From: an uncultured Allomuricauda sp.
GTDB taxonomy: Bacteria > Bacteroidota > Bacteroidia > Flavobacteriales > Flavobacteriaceae
Direction of reading: 5' to 3'
Assembly: GCF_947495325.1 (NCBI RefSeq)
Contig: NZ_CANLYK010000001.1
Span: 1,178,001-1,242,000, forward strand
Length of the DNA stretch: 64,000 nucleotides
Positions 1 to 9,501 of this stretch are shown here, piece after piece. The notes beneath the pieces were generated by a model that was not told the origin of the DNA, did not search any database, and saw nothing but the letters and a program-made list of their open reading frames with translations. A program made the translations under genes and the position numbers. The first letter of the stretch is position 1. Each line of letters starts with the position of its first letter.

Positions 1-2258
1 TCAGCAAATACACGCCCTTCCCCATCTGTTGTTCTTCGAATAAATACAGTTGCACTCGTACTGGACGGACCCGTTTTGAAATGCAAGGTAGAACGCGCCC
101 AATTCTGCGGGATGCCACGGTGTTTTCCAAAGGATGGACTAAGTGTCTGCATTTCTCCGTGATCCCGCACGCCTAATTCGGCTCGCTCCTCGTTTTCCGT
201 CTTTAGAAATCCTGCAAATTCATACCATGTGTTTGGTGTAAGACCTGTAACAACTTGTGCAATTTCTGCATTTGGTCCCAATTGTATGCTGCTATTTCCC
301 ATACGCAGGTTTGCAGTATCGGGCGTTATCTGTTTTTTACGTCCCAATTCTGGAGTGGCTTCGCCAGACACTAGAAACCAAGGTGAAAGATGGTCACCGT
401 ATTCGAATGCAGTGTTTTCAAGACGGTTTCTGTGCAAGGGTTTTGATCTGGTTATATCAACTTTGGGTGGATTCTCAAAGTCATGACCAACCTTCCACTT
501 GGGACCGTTGGTCTCATAAGCTCCTATGTCTGGTGCTTCATCTTTAAAATCTTCATTTATTCCGGCTAAAACGATACCATTATCAATGGCAGGGGAATTT
601 TCCGGAAGGTATTTATTATCAATAAGGTCTTTATAACCGATTAGATTGTTGCCCCATGCATAATTATCTGCGGTTATACTGGCAGATGCAGAAAAGATAT
701 TGTTAAAGAACCTACAACCATGCAGATCTGGGGGGTATTTATTTCCCCAAGCCGATTCAAACCCGTGCTGTTCTGCCGAAAAGGTATTGTTATATACAAG
801 ATGGTAGTAAGCATAGTGATTGATATGAAGCGCTCCAAATCCTACACCCCAAACCACATTATGGTGCGATATGATGTTCTGCGTGCCGTGGTCGTAGTAC
901 AGCCCCATGTCAAGGTTCTCATCCATATTATCGTGTAACCAATTATACCGCACTTCGGAATTTCCACCTTCTATCACGTTCCCGTAGGTCAGCCCCAAAT
1001 CGCTGGTAAGCATTCCAGACTCGCTCATGTCACAATATTGTATCAGGGCTTTGTGCATGCCTGCATAATCAATAACGGTTCGTCCACTGCGTCTCAACGT
1101 ACTATGACTTATGACGTTGTTAGTGCCCCGCAACTGAACGCAACTAGCATACGAGCCAATATAATCGGTATCATGAATATAGCTGTTGATCACCTGATTG
1201 CTTTCTCCGTAGAGTGCAACGCCACATCCAGAGGTATAGGCAACTTCACTGTTCCTGAGAACACAATGTTTCCCCATGATTGGAATGCCTTTATCGATTT
1301 GCTGTCCAAAATATATATTGGCCTGTGATGAATGATACGGATAATAGACTTTCAAACCATCCATTTCAATATGGGAAGATTCCGTGTTCATATTAATTGT
1401 TGCAGCACGAATTTCTATGTCTTTAACATGAATAAATGATTTGTCTTTGAGGTCAAATGCATTCATCCGCTTTTTTATGTAAATACTCTTATCCGGAGTT
1501 TTACCATTGGAACGATAGATGTATAGTGATTGGTCTTTTGTATCATAGAACCATTCATTGTCGGTATCTAATGCATCCTTACAACCAAATACAAAAAACT
1601 CTTCGCCCTCTTTTGTTACATGCCAACTGGTGCTTCCTTTACCAGGAGCAATATTTTCAATCTCCAGAGAACCTTTGCCGAAATCGATAACTTTCGTTGT
1701 CCAATTTCGCCAGTGAGCACCTGCATGTATCCAAACGTGGGCACCTGTGTAATCGTAATCCGGTAAGCGGGAATCGAGAATATTTACAGGGGTGGTGTTG
1801 GCATCCATTACGTCCAATGTTGGTTTAAGTAAATCTTCACCTGTATTGGGCCAACGCGCCTCTATCATGACTTTCTCATTCATAAAAACCTGATTCTCAT
1901 GATCAAGACCCATTTCTATTTTGGCCTTAAAAAGGTTTTTGGAATCCTTTTTCCAGAGGGTAGATGGCACCTCATCAAGTCCCGTAATAATAACTTTATC
2001 ATTTTTGCTTAATGGTCTAAAAACAATAGGATTTGACTTTGTTCCTGAGTTTGCCGGCACAATTGTTTCAGAATAGATACCCTTTTTTATAAAACACACA
2101 TCACCTGGCTTCATGATGTCCGCCGCTTCCTGAATGGTTTTGAAAGGGGAATTCTTGCTACCATCACCTGAACGGGCAGTGTTTCCATCGACATAATAAT
2201 CGGTAGCGACACTTGTCTGTACATAGAACAAAAGAAGTAATATGATTAGGTTTCTCAT
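1..2258 (-). CDS. Secreted right-handed parallel beta-helix protein (partial, C-terminus beyond window)
   Basis: The reading frame is open from the ATG at 2258 (minus strand) to the window edge, about 750 codons without a stop. It starts with a signal peptide (MRNLIILLLLFYVQTSVA). Next comes the usual start of secreted beta-helix carbohydrate enzymes: YYVDGN, then SPFKTIQEAADIMKPGD and a strand rich in GIYSETIVPANSG. The middle is a run of short N/S/H-rich turns (VISHSTLRRSG, EVRYNWLHDN, IISHHNVVWGVGFG) as in PbH1 repeats. After about residue 600 a beta-sandwich, carbohydrate-binding-like segment begins (WYEFAGFLKTENEERAELGV). Beta-helix folds occur in GH141 and several polysaccharide lyase families; I cannot assign one. 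It is the last gene of a minus-strand run with two sulfatases, 35 bp after the sulfatase at 2294-3688. A glycan-active role is inferred from fold and context. Confidence 0.8.
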   Translation of the reverse strand, partial: MRNLIILLLLFYVQTSVATDYYVDGNTARSGDGSKNSPFKTIQEAADIMKPGDVCFIKKGIYSETIVPANSGTKSNPIVFRPLSKNDKVIITGLDEVPSTLWKKDSKNLFKAKIEMGLDHENQVFMNEKVMIEARWPNTGEDLLKPTLDVMDANTTPVNILDSRLPDYDYTGAHVWIHAGAHWRNWTTKVIDFGKGSLEIENIAPGKGSTSWHVTKEGEEFFVFGCKDALDTDNEWFYDTKDQSLYIYRSNGKTPDKSIYIKKRMNAFDLKDKSFIHVKDIEIRAATINMNTESSHIEMDGLKVYYPYHSSQANIYFGQQIDKGIPIMGKHCVLRNSEVAYTSGCGVALYGESNQVINSYIHDTDYIGSYASCVQLRGTNNVISHSTLRRSGRTVIDYAGMHKALIQYCDMSESGMLTSDLGLTYGNVIEGGNSEVRYNWLHDNMDENLDMGLYYDHGTQNIISHHNVVWGVGFGALHINHYAYYHLVYNNTFSAEQHGFESAWGNKYPPDLHGCRFFNNIFSASASITADNYAWGNNLIGYKDLIDNKYLPENSPAIDNGIVLAGINEDFKDEAPDIGAYETNGPKWKVGHDFENPPKVDITRSKPLHRNRLENTAFEYGDHLSPWFLVSGEATPELGRKKQITPDTANLRMGNSSIQLGPNAEIAQVVTGLTPNTWYEFAGFLKTENEERAELGVRDHGEMQTLSPSFGKHRGIPQNWARSTLHFKTGPSSTSATVFIRRTTDGEGRVFA

Positions 2259-2293
2259 AATTTGGAATTTGCTGGTTTCAAAAAGTTGGTTTT

Positions 2294-3688
2294 CTATTCT
2301 TCTTGCTTCGGATTGTTTCGATTTTCGGAGATACTATTCTCATCTGGAGCAAGTGGCAATGTCTTTTTCCATGCATATACTTTCTCTAACAATTTCGCTA
2401 CTACCTCCGGGTGGTCTGATGACACATCCACTGCTTCCGCCCAATCGCGCCCCACATTATACAATTCAGTTCTGAGCGAATCTTTATTGGTAATTAATTT
2501 CCAACTTCCATCGCGGATACCCAATTTAGGCCAAATAGATTCCCGTAATTTTGGACCCTCCCATTCCCAATAAATAGGTTTTGTTCTTTTAAAATCACCT
2601 CCCTTTAGTGCCATTAAAGCACTTTCTCCATCTGGTTCATAATCCTTAGGTAATTCCAATCCCGCAATCTCTAAAAAGGTGGGTAATAGATCTACAGCGG
2701 TTACTACAGAAGTTGAATCTCGTTTACCCTGGGGGGCCACCCCTGGCCACCGTACAATAAAAGGTACACGAATACCGCCTGCATAGAGTGATCTTTTTTC
2801 ACCCTTTAGGCCTCCGGTCTCTCCTACCGAGTAATACTCCCCATATCCTCCTTTTAGGAATCGTTCGGTATCGACCCTAGGATACTCAGGGCCGTTATCA
2901 GAAGAAAATATAACGAGTGTATTGTTATCAATATTTAAATCTTTTAGCGTGTTTAAAATAGCGCCCACACCTGCATCACCTTCAGCAATAATAGAAGCAT
3001 ATACTTGTTTTCGCTCTTCCAGATCCTTATACTTTTCCAGATATTCTTCACGAGGATAAAAGGGCGTGTGGGTTTCATGTATCCATACATTCATGAAAAA
3101 AGTAGTGTCCCGGTTTTTCTTGATAAAATCAAGTGCCCGTGGAACACTTTCCTCGTATTTGATTTTTTCGTTACCCGGCACATTAAATGAAGCATATTCA
3201 TCAATACCGTAAGCTGTGGGCAATGGTGCATCACTGACCCTGCTGCCCGCTAGATGCCATTTCCCAAAATGGCCCGTTTTATACCCTGCTTTTTTTAACA
3301 TCCTTGGCAGCATAGGTGCATTAGGATCCAACCAATCGGGCATGCCATTATCTATATGATGCTGTAAGCCTGAAAAATGTCTGTGAATAGCGTATCTGGC
3401 TGGGTAATGCCCTGTCATAACTGCTGCTCTGCTCGGAGAACATACTGGATTATTTACTGTAAAGTTCCCAAAGTCTATCCCTTCACTTGCCATTTTATCA
3501 AGGTTTGGGGTTTCAACAAAAGTACTTCCATGTATACCTAAGTCACCATAGCCCCAGTCATCGGCAAAGATGAAAATGATATTGGGGCGTTGTGAATTTT
3601 CAACATTTTGTTTCTTTCCCTGGCTGCTTGTGCATGACATTGTAAGGACAATCACCAACAAACTGATAAACAAATTCTTCATAATCAC
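2294..3688 (-). CDS. S1-type formylglycine sulfatase, lipoprotein
   Basis: 464-aa sulfatase that should remove sulfate esters from glycans. The lipobox LTMSC gives a lipidated Cys19, so it should be membrane-anchored in the periplasm or on the surface. The metal-binding start is FADDWGYGDLG (Asp43, Asp44). The signature CSPSR (Cys83) is the site normally oxidised to formylglycine, and GKWHLAG and SSDNGPE supply further active-site residues. Length is normal for the family. It closely resembles the sulfatase at 7027-8436 in both core and C-terminus (WPKLGIRDGSWKLITNKDSLRTELYN), so the two are duplicates. It lies 24 bp after the SGNH hydrolase and just before the beta-helix gene, probably in one transcript. 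SulfAtlas subfamily and sulfate position cannot be read from sequence. Confidence 0.93.
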   Translation of the reverse strand: MIMKNLFISLLVIVLTMSCTSSQGKKQNVENSQRPNIIFIFADDWGYGDLGIHGSTFVETPNLDKMASEGIDFGNFTVNNPVCSPSRAAVMTGHYPARYAIHRHFSGLQHHIDNGMPDWLDPNAPMLPRMLKKAGYKTGHFGKWHLAGSRVSDAPLPTAYGIDEYASFNVPGNEKIKYEESVPRALDFIKKNRDTTFFMNVWIHETHTPFYPREEYLEKYKDLEERKQVYASIIAEGDAGVGAILNTLKDLNIDNNTLVIFSSDNGPEYPRVDTERFLKGGYGEYYSVGETGGLKGEKRSLYAGGIRVPFIVRWPGVAPQGKRDSTSVVTAVDLLPTFLEIAGLELPKDYEPDGESALMALKGGDFKRTKPIYWEWEGPKLRESIWPKLGIRDGSWKLITNKDSLRTELYNVGRDWAEAVDVSSDHPEVVAKLLEKVYAWKKTLPLAPDENSISENRNNPKQEE

Positions 3689-3712
3689 TTAATCCTTTAC
3701 TGTTTGTTTATT

Positions 3713-4582
3713 TTAAATCTTTCTTTCATATTGACTGGAACGTTCCTTAATAGTCTCAACTGTTGGGCACATAATCGGTTTTACTCCTATTACATCACTT
3801 ATTACTCGGGCAACCTCTATTCCTTGCAAACGTGAACCTTCAGCTTTAAAATGCACGTTTCCTGGACCTACAGCGAATTCTTCTAAAACTGGAATCGAAA
3901 ATTTATATAAGTCGTTTATTAAAATATCCTTGTGGTCATTCATTACTTTTAAAGCGATTGTATTATATCTTTTAGCATCGCCAGCGTTCCTGCCCCGTTC
4001 ACCTTCCGGCACTGGTGTTGTAGTGGCGAACACTAATTTTGCCTTTGGATACTTGGCTTTTAAATAGTTGATTATCGAGCGAAGGTTCTTTTCATACGTT
4101 TCCAAGGAAGACACCTGTGTGCCATTTTGTTTATCGAGTTTTCCATCAACAACATATTTAAGGTCATGAAGCCCAACATTAAAATGGATGACATCCCACT
4201 CAAAACCCCACCCTTGGGATAGATGAGGTTGAAACATGGCTTGCCTCATGGCTTCCATTTTTTTGATAAATTCATTGCTTGAAGAACCATTTTCGTATAT
4301 GCGAAATACGCAGGCTTTATCTTCAAAAGAAGCCCTAACATATTCGGTGTAGGCAATAGATATAGAGTCTCCATAAATAAATACCTTGGGTAAGGAATCT
4401 ACAGGTTCAATGTATCTAAACGGGTATCTTTTTGTTGCAAATTTGCTCAAATTAGACCAAGCTTTCCTACATACATCACATCCTTTATTTATGGTTTTAC
4501 CCATTGATTTCAAAGGGAAAAATGACACACAAGCGATGGCACCTAGAATTTTCAATGTGTTTCTTCTTGATAAACTACCCAT
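3713..4582 (-). CDS. SGNH/GDSL-family hydrolase, probable carbohydrate esterase
   Basis: 289-aa SGNH-fold hydrolase. The N-terminus SRRNTLKILGAIACVSFF looks like a twin-arginine signal, suggesting export in folded form. Block I is YGDSIS with nucleophile Ser73. The later HFNVGLHDLKYV supplies the Gly/Asn-type oxyanion region. The C-terminal GNVHFKAEG holds the catalytic-type His; the Asp normally three residues before it looks replaced by Asn or Gly, so the triad is imperfect. Members of this superfamily remove acetyl or other acyl groups from sugars, but lipases and other esterases share the fold. It sits between the double thioredoxin lipoprotein and a sulfatase on the same strand, which favours glycan deacylation. 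Confidence 0.75.
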   Translation of the reverse strand: MGSLSRRNTLKILGAIACVSFFPLKSMGKTINKGCDVCRKAWSNLSKFATKRYPFRYIEPVDSLPKVFIYGDSISIAYTEYVRASFEDKACVFRIYENGSSSNEFIKKMEAMRQAMFQPHLSQGWGFEWDVIHFNVGLHDLKYVVDGKLDKQNGTQVSSLETYEKNLRSIINYLKAKYPKAKLVFATTTPVPEGERGRNAGDAKRYNTIALKVMNDHKDILINDLYKFSIPVLEEFAVGPGNVHFKAEGSRLQGIEVARVISDVIGVKPIMCPTVETIKERSSQYERKI

Positions 4583-4775
4583 ATCGAAAATTTTAGTAGC
4601 GACTTAAAAAAGTGATAGATTTTTCAAAATAGCAAAATCCAATTTGCCCTGAGATTCCAAAATGCCGGGCTGCGACTTTTTATGAAAAAGTGCCACTCCC
4701 TAGTAAAATAGATATCATGCCCGGTATCTTTCATAAAATCAGACCTATACCCCAAATGGTACTCTGAAAATATCA

Positions 4776-5966
4776 CTATCTATATCTGCGAATCAAATCA
4801 TGGTCTACTATGGCCCTTCTCAACTCAAGCATGTCAAATGGTCCTTGATAGGCATAAACTTTTTCACCTCCGGGTTCTACCAGCAATGTATATGGAAGCG
4901 CACCGCTCCAATTAGGGTCGACCAACTCTACAAGTTCATATAAATCATCCTGTGAATAAATGTAATTTTCAACAGCAGCCTGTTCTTCTTTCAAGAACTT
5001 TGAAACCTTATCCTTTATCTCCATTTTATCGACAGAAAGTGAAACAAATTGAAAATCTTTCTTGCCATACATTCGCTGTAATTTCACCAAATCTGGGAAT
5101 TCCCTAACGCAAGGTCCACACCAAGTGGCCCAAACGTTGATCAACTTTAATTTTTCGGTATTGTTCGCCAATAATTCTTTGACCCCTTCATTGTCAATTT
5201 CATTTAAAATTACTTCTCGTTTTGCCCATTCCTCATCAATAGCTTTGGAATTTTCTACTTTCCAAGACCATTTGGTGGAACAACCAATTGATTTAGTTGT
5301 AGGATTAGTAACCTCTTTTCCTGCCAATATTTCCTCAACTGCTTGAATCAAATCCTCAGATTTACCAACACCCTGTTTTTGATCAGCATCAATTCGTCCT
5401 TGGTAACGAAGCTTTCTTTCCTTGTCCAGAATAAAGATATGCGGGGTAGCCATAGCACCGTATGCCAAGGATGCTTCCTGCAGATCACCATCATACAGAT
5501 AGGGGAAGTTGAATCCTCTGTGCTTGGCCCTTACTTTCATGTCCTCATAAGAATCACCGACATCGGACCACGAATGTTCTGCATACATTAGGCCCAACGG
5601 GCTTGCAGAGTTGATGGCAACGACCGCCACACCTTTGTCCTTGTATTCTTTTGTGAATTCTATCATTCTGGTCTCATATGCCTGAGACGTGGGGCAATGG
5701 TTGCATGTGAAAATAAGTACAAGTACTTCAGCATCTTCAAAGTCCTTTAAACCCATAAACTCGCCTTTCAAATTCGGCAGCTTAAAATCTGGGCCATCCG
5801 AACCTATTGGAAGGGTAACTACTTCCCGTTTTTCAATTATTACAGGATTGGCAACAAATCCTTCACTTGTGTCTTGGGCAATTGCTTGTTTTTTATCAGC
5901 TTCCTTACAGGATGAAAACATGATCAGCAATGCTGAAAACAGAAATACAATTTTTTTATTGATCAT
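4776..5966 (-). CDS. Lipoprotein with two fused thioredoxin-fold domains (redoxin + TlpA/ResA-like)
   Basis: 396-aa lipoprotein (lipobox ending Cys20, FSSC). The first thioredoxin-fold domain, residues about 50-215, is AhpC/redoxin-like with a CNHC pair (Cys88, Cys91), the cis-Pro context ATPHIFILD and a middle region like peroxiredoxin-type redoxins. The second, about 250-396, is TlpA/ResA-like with NVWATWCGPC (Cys283, Cys286). Such proteins handle thiol-disulfide exchange on the periplasmic side. It is unusual inside a run of sulfatases and glycosidases; a plausible but unproven role is keeping cysteines of exported enzymes reduced or correctly paired. The 193-bp gap to the SGNH gene downstream could hold a separate promoter. 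Confidence 0.85.
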   Translation of the reverse strand: MINKKIVFLFSALLIMFSSCKEADKKQAIAQDTSEGFVANPVIIEKREVVTLPIGSDGPDFKLPNLKGEFMGLKDFEDAEVLVLIFTCNHCPTSQAYETRMIEFTKEYKDKGVAVVAINSASPLGLMYAEHSWSDVGDSYEDMKVRAKHRGFNFPYLYDGDLQEASLAYGAMATPHIFILDKERKLRYQGRIDADQKQGVGKSEDLIQAVEEILAGKEVTNPTTKSIGCSTKWSWKVENSKAIDEEWAKREVILNEIDNEGVKELLANNTEKLKLINVWATWCGPCVREFPDLVKLQRMYGKKDFQFVSLSVDKMEIKDKVSKFLKEEQAAVENYIYSQDDLYELVELVDPNWSGALPYTLLVEPGGEKVYAYQGPFDMLELRRAIVDHDLIRRYR

Positions 5967-6037
5967 TTTAGTATTGTTTTAATTGATTGGATAATTAATC
6001 TGAATTGTCTTTGATTTTATAATAGCAAACCAAGATT

Positions 6038-6979
6038 TTACTCATCTTTTTTGCTTACCGGTTTTGCCTTGTAGTCAGGGTCAAGAGTATAAACAATAGG
6101 CTGAATGGTACCATCTGGATTAAAGGCCATTTTTTCAAAACAGACAGAGGGACGGAAAAAAGTCCCGTTATTCAAATCGCCTCGATGATAGAAAAAATAC
6201 CATTCCCCTTTAAATTCTATTACAGATCCATGGTTGGGAGCATCAGGAGCATTTTCTGCCAATTTCCCTTTAAACTCCGCATATTTTGGCATGGGCGTAT
6301 CTGATGTCCAATATACCGTTTCGCCTCCTACACTTGCATGAAAATAATAGATGCCGTTTCGTTTAAAAACATCGGTGGCTTCATGTACTTCTTCTTTACT
6401 TAATCTAACCCAGTCCCCATCCAGCTCGGTCATATTATCCTTAAGCTTTGCTCCCATGATATACGTTCCTGGTTCTCCTATATCAACTTTATGATCATTA
6501 CCATATATATAAGCTTGACCATCATCATCAACAATTACGGTTGGGTCGAATATGGAAGTTATCTTATCTGTAACTGCCTCTTCCCAAGGCCCTTCAGGAT
6601 TGCGACTTTTGGCAACGCCAATATGCGTTTTGTCATAGGGGAAATAGAAATAATACCACCCATCCTTATACGCCACATCTGCGGCATTCATTTGTCCATC
6701 CGCCCAAGCGTATTCCCGCGGTTTTAAAACTATTCCATGGTTGACCCAATTTGTCATATCCTCTGTTTCCAATACCACATAATCCTCCATGGTTCCATAA
6801 GTCGTTGCATCTGGCTGATTACGCGAGCAGTACAGATAGACTTTCCCGTTGTATACCTCAGCCGCTGGAAACGCCGTATACAGGAATTTAGAATCCGTAT
6901 CCCGGAGAATAGGATTTTGGGCATTACTGAACTGATTGGCAGTCAGTAAAATTAGTAGTAGAAATGTGAAATTTTTCAT
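6038..6979 (-). CDS. GH43-like five-bladed beta-propeller protein with altered catalytic base
   Basis: 313 aa with signal peptide MKNFTFLLLILLTANQFSNA. Propeller blades with repeated Y/W-rich strands are visible (NGKVYLYCS, KDGWYYFYFPY, DGQAYIYG, RNGIYYFHAS, KGEWYFFYHRG). The pKa-modulating Asp (FDPTVIVDDDG, Asp145) and the general-acid Glu (HEATDVFKRNG, Glu200) are present. The first-blade motif, normally A-D-P with the catalytic base Asp, reads YTAFPAAEVYNG, so Phe37 stands where Asp is expected. It may therefore be non-catalytic, a binding protein, or use another base. Substrate is unknown; GH43 enzymes usually act on arabinosides, xylosides or galactosides. It lies 71 bp before the thioredoxin lipoprotein and after the first sulfatase of the minus-strand run. 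Confidence 0.8.
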   Translation of the reverse strand: MKNFTFLLLILLTANQFSNAQNPILRDTDSKFLYTAFPAAEVYNGKVYLYCSRNQPDATTYGTMEDYVVLETEDMTNWVNHGIVLKPREYAWADGQMNAADVAYKDGWYYFYFPYDKTHIGVAKSRNPEGPWEEAVTDKITSIFDPTVIVDDDGQAYIYGNDHKVDIGEPGTYIMGAKLKDNMTELDGDWVRLSKEEVHEATDVFKRNGIYYFHASVGGETVYWTSDTPMPKYAEFKGKLAENAPDAPNHGSVIEFKGEWYFFYHRGDLNNGTFFRPSVCFEKMAFNPDGTIQPIVYTLDPDYKAKPVSKKDE

Positions 6980-7026
6980 TTTTTTATACTGTTAGTATTT
7001 AATTATAACCTGAAAATCCTAATTGA

Positions 7027-8436
7027 TTATTCAAGGGTTTCTCTTTCCTTGGAAAAACAATTATCCGGTGGACTTGTGGGCAATGTAGCTTCAAAAGTGT
7101 GCAATTTTTCCATCATAGCAGCAACTCGTTCTGAATTTTCGGCAGATATATCTTTCTGTTCTGCCCAATCTGTACTAATATTGTATAGCTCGGTCCTGTC
7201 TAGCTTCTTGTTAGTTAAAAGTTTCCAATTTGCTTCTTGTATACCAGCACTTGGCCAAAAATCAGTACGCCTATTATTAGGGTATAACCAATTCCAATAA
7301 ATTGGCTTAACGCGATTATATGTTTCACCTTTTAGCGCAGATACAATACTTTCGCCATCTGACTCATAGCCTTGTGGAGCAGTAACGCCTGCTAATTCTA
7401 AAAATGTTGGCAATAAATCTACCGTAGTCATTTCTGTAGCCTTATCTACAACACCTTTCGGGACAGTTCCCGGCCATCTAACGATAAACGGAATTCTAAT
7501 GCCTCCCGCAAACAAAGAGCGCTTTTGACCTTTTAAACCAGCTGTTTCTCCAACAGAATAATATGTGCCAAGACCTGGTCCTGTTGAAGCATCATCTATA
7601 GCTTTACTTTTGCCCGTAATTTCAGGGCCATTATCCGAAGAGAAAATAACCAACGTATTTTTATCAATACCCAATTCTTTTAGTGTTGAAAACAACTCTC
7701 CAATACGGTCATCATATTCCGCAACTACAGCAGCATATACTTGTTGTTGTTCATCCAAGTGCGAAAATTGCTCCATATACTTATCTTTTGGATAATGAGG
7801 GGTGTGTGTTGCATGAATCCAAGCGTTGATGAAAAATGGTTTATCCTTATTTCGCTTTACAAAATCAATTGTTTTATAAATGGTGGAGTCCGCTTGCATC
7901 TGATGCCGTCCCCCTGATAAATTAAATGCACCATACTCATCATATCCATAAGCTAAAGGAGAAGGGCCGTCTTTTACATGATCGTTGGACAAATGCCATT
8001 TACCATAATGAGCCGTAGCATAGCCAGCCTCTTTCAACATTCTAGGTAACATTGGTGCTTCTGGATTTAACCAATCGGGCATATTACGATTCATATGTGA
8101 TTTTACAGAAGCAAAATGCCCATGAACAGAATGTCTTGCTGGAAATTGGCCGGTCATTACACCTACCCTACTGGGTGAACATACAGGATTAACAACGGAA
8201 ACGTTTTGAAAATCAATCCCTTCAGATGCCATTTTATCTAGATTTGGCGTCTTACAAAAAGTACTGCCATGACTTTCTAAATCTCCAAAACCCCAATCAT
8301 CAGCAAAAACAAAAATAATATTAGGTTGTTGTTTTTCTTCAATTACCGTGTTTGTTTCAGGTTTTTTAACCTTGGTATTGCAAGAAAATAAAACTGTTAC
8401 TAGTGAGATACTAATTAGTGTGATTTTAAACTTCAT
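7027..8436 (-). CDS. S1-type formylglycine sulfatase, lipoprotein
   Basis: 469-aa sulfatase and first gene of the minus-strand run. The lipobox is LFSC (Cys19). Metal ligands are in FADDWGFGDLE, the modified cysteine is Cys86 in CSPSR, and YGKWHLS and SSDNGPE follow in order. It parallels the sulfatase at 2294-3688 over nearly its whole length (same HGSTF, PDWLNPEAPMLPRMLKEAGY and YYSVGETAGLKG blocks), so they are tandem paralogues split by three other genes. Different sulfate positions on one glycan is the likely reason for keeping both, an inference. The promoter should lie in the 443-bp divergent gap shared with the ECF sigma gene. Confidence 0.93.
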   Translation of the reverse strand: MKFKITLISISLVTVLFSCNTKVKKPETNTVIEEKQQPNIIFVFADDWGFGDLESHGSTFCKTPNLDKMASEGIDFQNVSVVNPVCSPSRVGVMTGQFPARHSVHGHFASVKSHMNRNMPDWLNPEAPMLPRMLKEAGYATAHYGKWHLSNDHVKDGPSPLAYGYDEYGAFNLSGGRHQMQADSTIYKTIDFVKRNKDKPFFINAWIHATHTPHYPKDKYMEQFSHLDEQQQVYAAVVAEYDDRIGELFSTLKELGIDKNTLVIFSSDNGPEITGKSKAIDDASTGPGLGTYYSVGETAGLKGQKRSLFAGGIRIPFIVRWPGTVPKGVVDKATEMTTVDLLPTFLELAGVTAPQGYESDGESIVSALKGETYNRVKPIYWNWLYPNNRRTDFWPSAGIQEANWKLLTNKKLDRTELYNISTDWAEQKDISAENSERVAAMMEKLHTFEATLPTSPPDNCFSKERETLE

Positions 8437-8879
8437 TTTCAGATATATAATTTATTTAATACTTCTAAGTGAACTGAAGTGGACAGTTTTTTTTGATTTA
8501 CTGTTGCAATAAAAACAAATAACAATTCATTTTTTTATAAAGTGAGATTTTTAGATTACCATTATCTTATATAATACACTTGAAAATTGCAAAAGTCCCA
8601 GTCAGTTTATTGTTTTTTTAGGATATGTTAAAAATTCTTCAGTCAAAACCTATATGTAGCATTTTGGTTCCTTACCAATCAATTTTTAAATCCAATATTC
8701 GCTTTATGAACAAATCTTAAGATGTAAGAAGATTCGCATTGGCCAACACTAAATTATATTTTGATACGCAACAAGGCTGTCTTTAATCAATCAAATGTTT
8801 GCTCATTTTGGCCATTTTGACCAAAACAGATAATTTATTTTATACATTTGATTACTTCCTAGGCATACTATTTTTTTCT
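8437..8879. other. Divergent intergenic region between sulfatase run and ECF sigma gene
   Basis: 443 bp without a credible gene, separating the minus-strand sulfatase operon from the plus-strand sigma/anti-sigma/SusCD operon. It must carry promoters for both directions. A flavobacterial-type promoter for the sigma gene is visible at its right end (8817-8850). I saw no exact TAnnTTTG match on the minus strand for the sulfatase operon. The sequence is AT-rich with long T runs; I see no RNA gene or repeat. Confidence 0.6.
8817..8850 (+). promoter_or_regulatory. Candidate Bacteroidetes sigma-A promoter for the ECF sigma gene
   Basis: TTG at 8817-8819 and TACATTTG at 8843-8850 match the flavobacterial consensus (TTG, then TAnnTTTG) with a 23-nt spacer, at the long end of the accepted range. 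Transcription would start near 8857, after an in-frame upstream ATG at 8799 and before the ATG at 8880, which supports 8880 as the start codon. Confidence 0.55.
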
Positions 8880-9437
8880 ATGAACCTTATTATTGAAGAA
8901 ATAAAAAAGCAGAACCGGAGAGTTTATAAAGTGTTTTTTGATAAACATTATGAGAAACTGGTTATCTATGCTAACGGTTACCTTTTTGACAAAGATTCAA
9001 GCGAAGATATTGTACAGGAAGTATTTATTTATATTTGGGAAAACGCAGATAAATTAAATATTCAATCATCGCTAAAGGGCTACTTATATAGTATGGTTCG
9101 TAATAAATGTTTGAATTATCTTAAGTCCATAAAAATTACGGACAACTACGAGTTTCTTGAACTTAATATAAACCTTATCACCGAGCATGTATTTGATTCT
9201 ACTGCAGCTGATGATAAAAAGATTATATATCATCAAATTCTAAAGATAGTAGATACACTTCCTGATAAAATGCAACAGGTCATTAAATTAAAATTTTTGC
9301 ACAATTACAAGTATTCAGAAATTGCTGCAGAATTAGGAGTGTCCATAAATACAGTTAAAACCCAACTTAAAAGAGGGAAATTGAGAATTACGGAGCTGAT
9401 TACTTCCATAATAATTCTTCTACAAGTAAATCAATAA
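8880..9437 (+). CDS. ECF (FecI-type) RNA polymerase sigma factor
   Basis: 185-aa extracytoplasmic-function sigma factor. Region 2 is seen in FDKHYEKLVIYANGYLFDKDSSEDIVQEVFIYIWE and the following SSLKGYLYSMVRNKCLNYLK. Region 4 is in LPDKMQQVIKLKFL and the helix-turn-helix EIAAELGVSINTVKTQLKRG. The frame could begin at 8799, but the promoter at 8817-8850 and the conserved N-terminus favour ATG 8880. It is followed by a FecR anti-sigma gene and a SusC carrying an STN domain, the standard trans-envelope signalling set: substrate binding at SusC releases the sigma factor from FecR. A decayed relative of its 3' end lies at 27966-28156. Confidence 0.93.
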   Translation: MNLIIEEIKKQNRRVYKVFFDKHYEKLVIYANGYLFDKDSSEDIVQEVFIYIWENADKLNIQSSLKGYLYSMVRNKCLNYLKSIKITDNYEFLELNINLITEHVFDSTAADDKKIIYHQILKIVDTLPDKMQQVIKLKFLHNYKYSEIAAELGVSINTVKTQLKRGKLRITELITSIIILLQVNQ

Positions 9438-9501
9438 AGTCTCTCTTTATTAAGAAATTGATAATTTTTACTATTTTATTTTTAGGCATTCTTATTTTTT
9501 T

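Noticed and set aside
8799-8879. Upstream in-frame start for the ECF sigma gene
   Set aside because: A promoter match overlaps this stretch and the added 27 residues are hydrophobic and not part of the family; ATG 8880 fits better.
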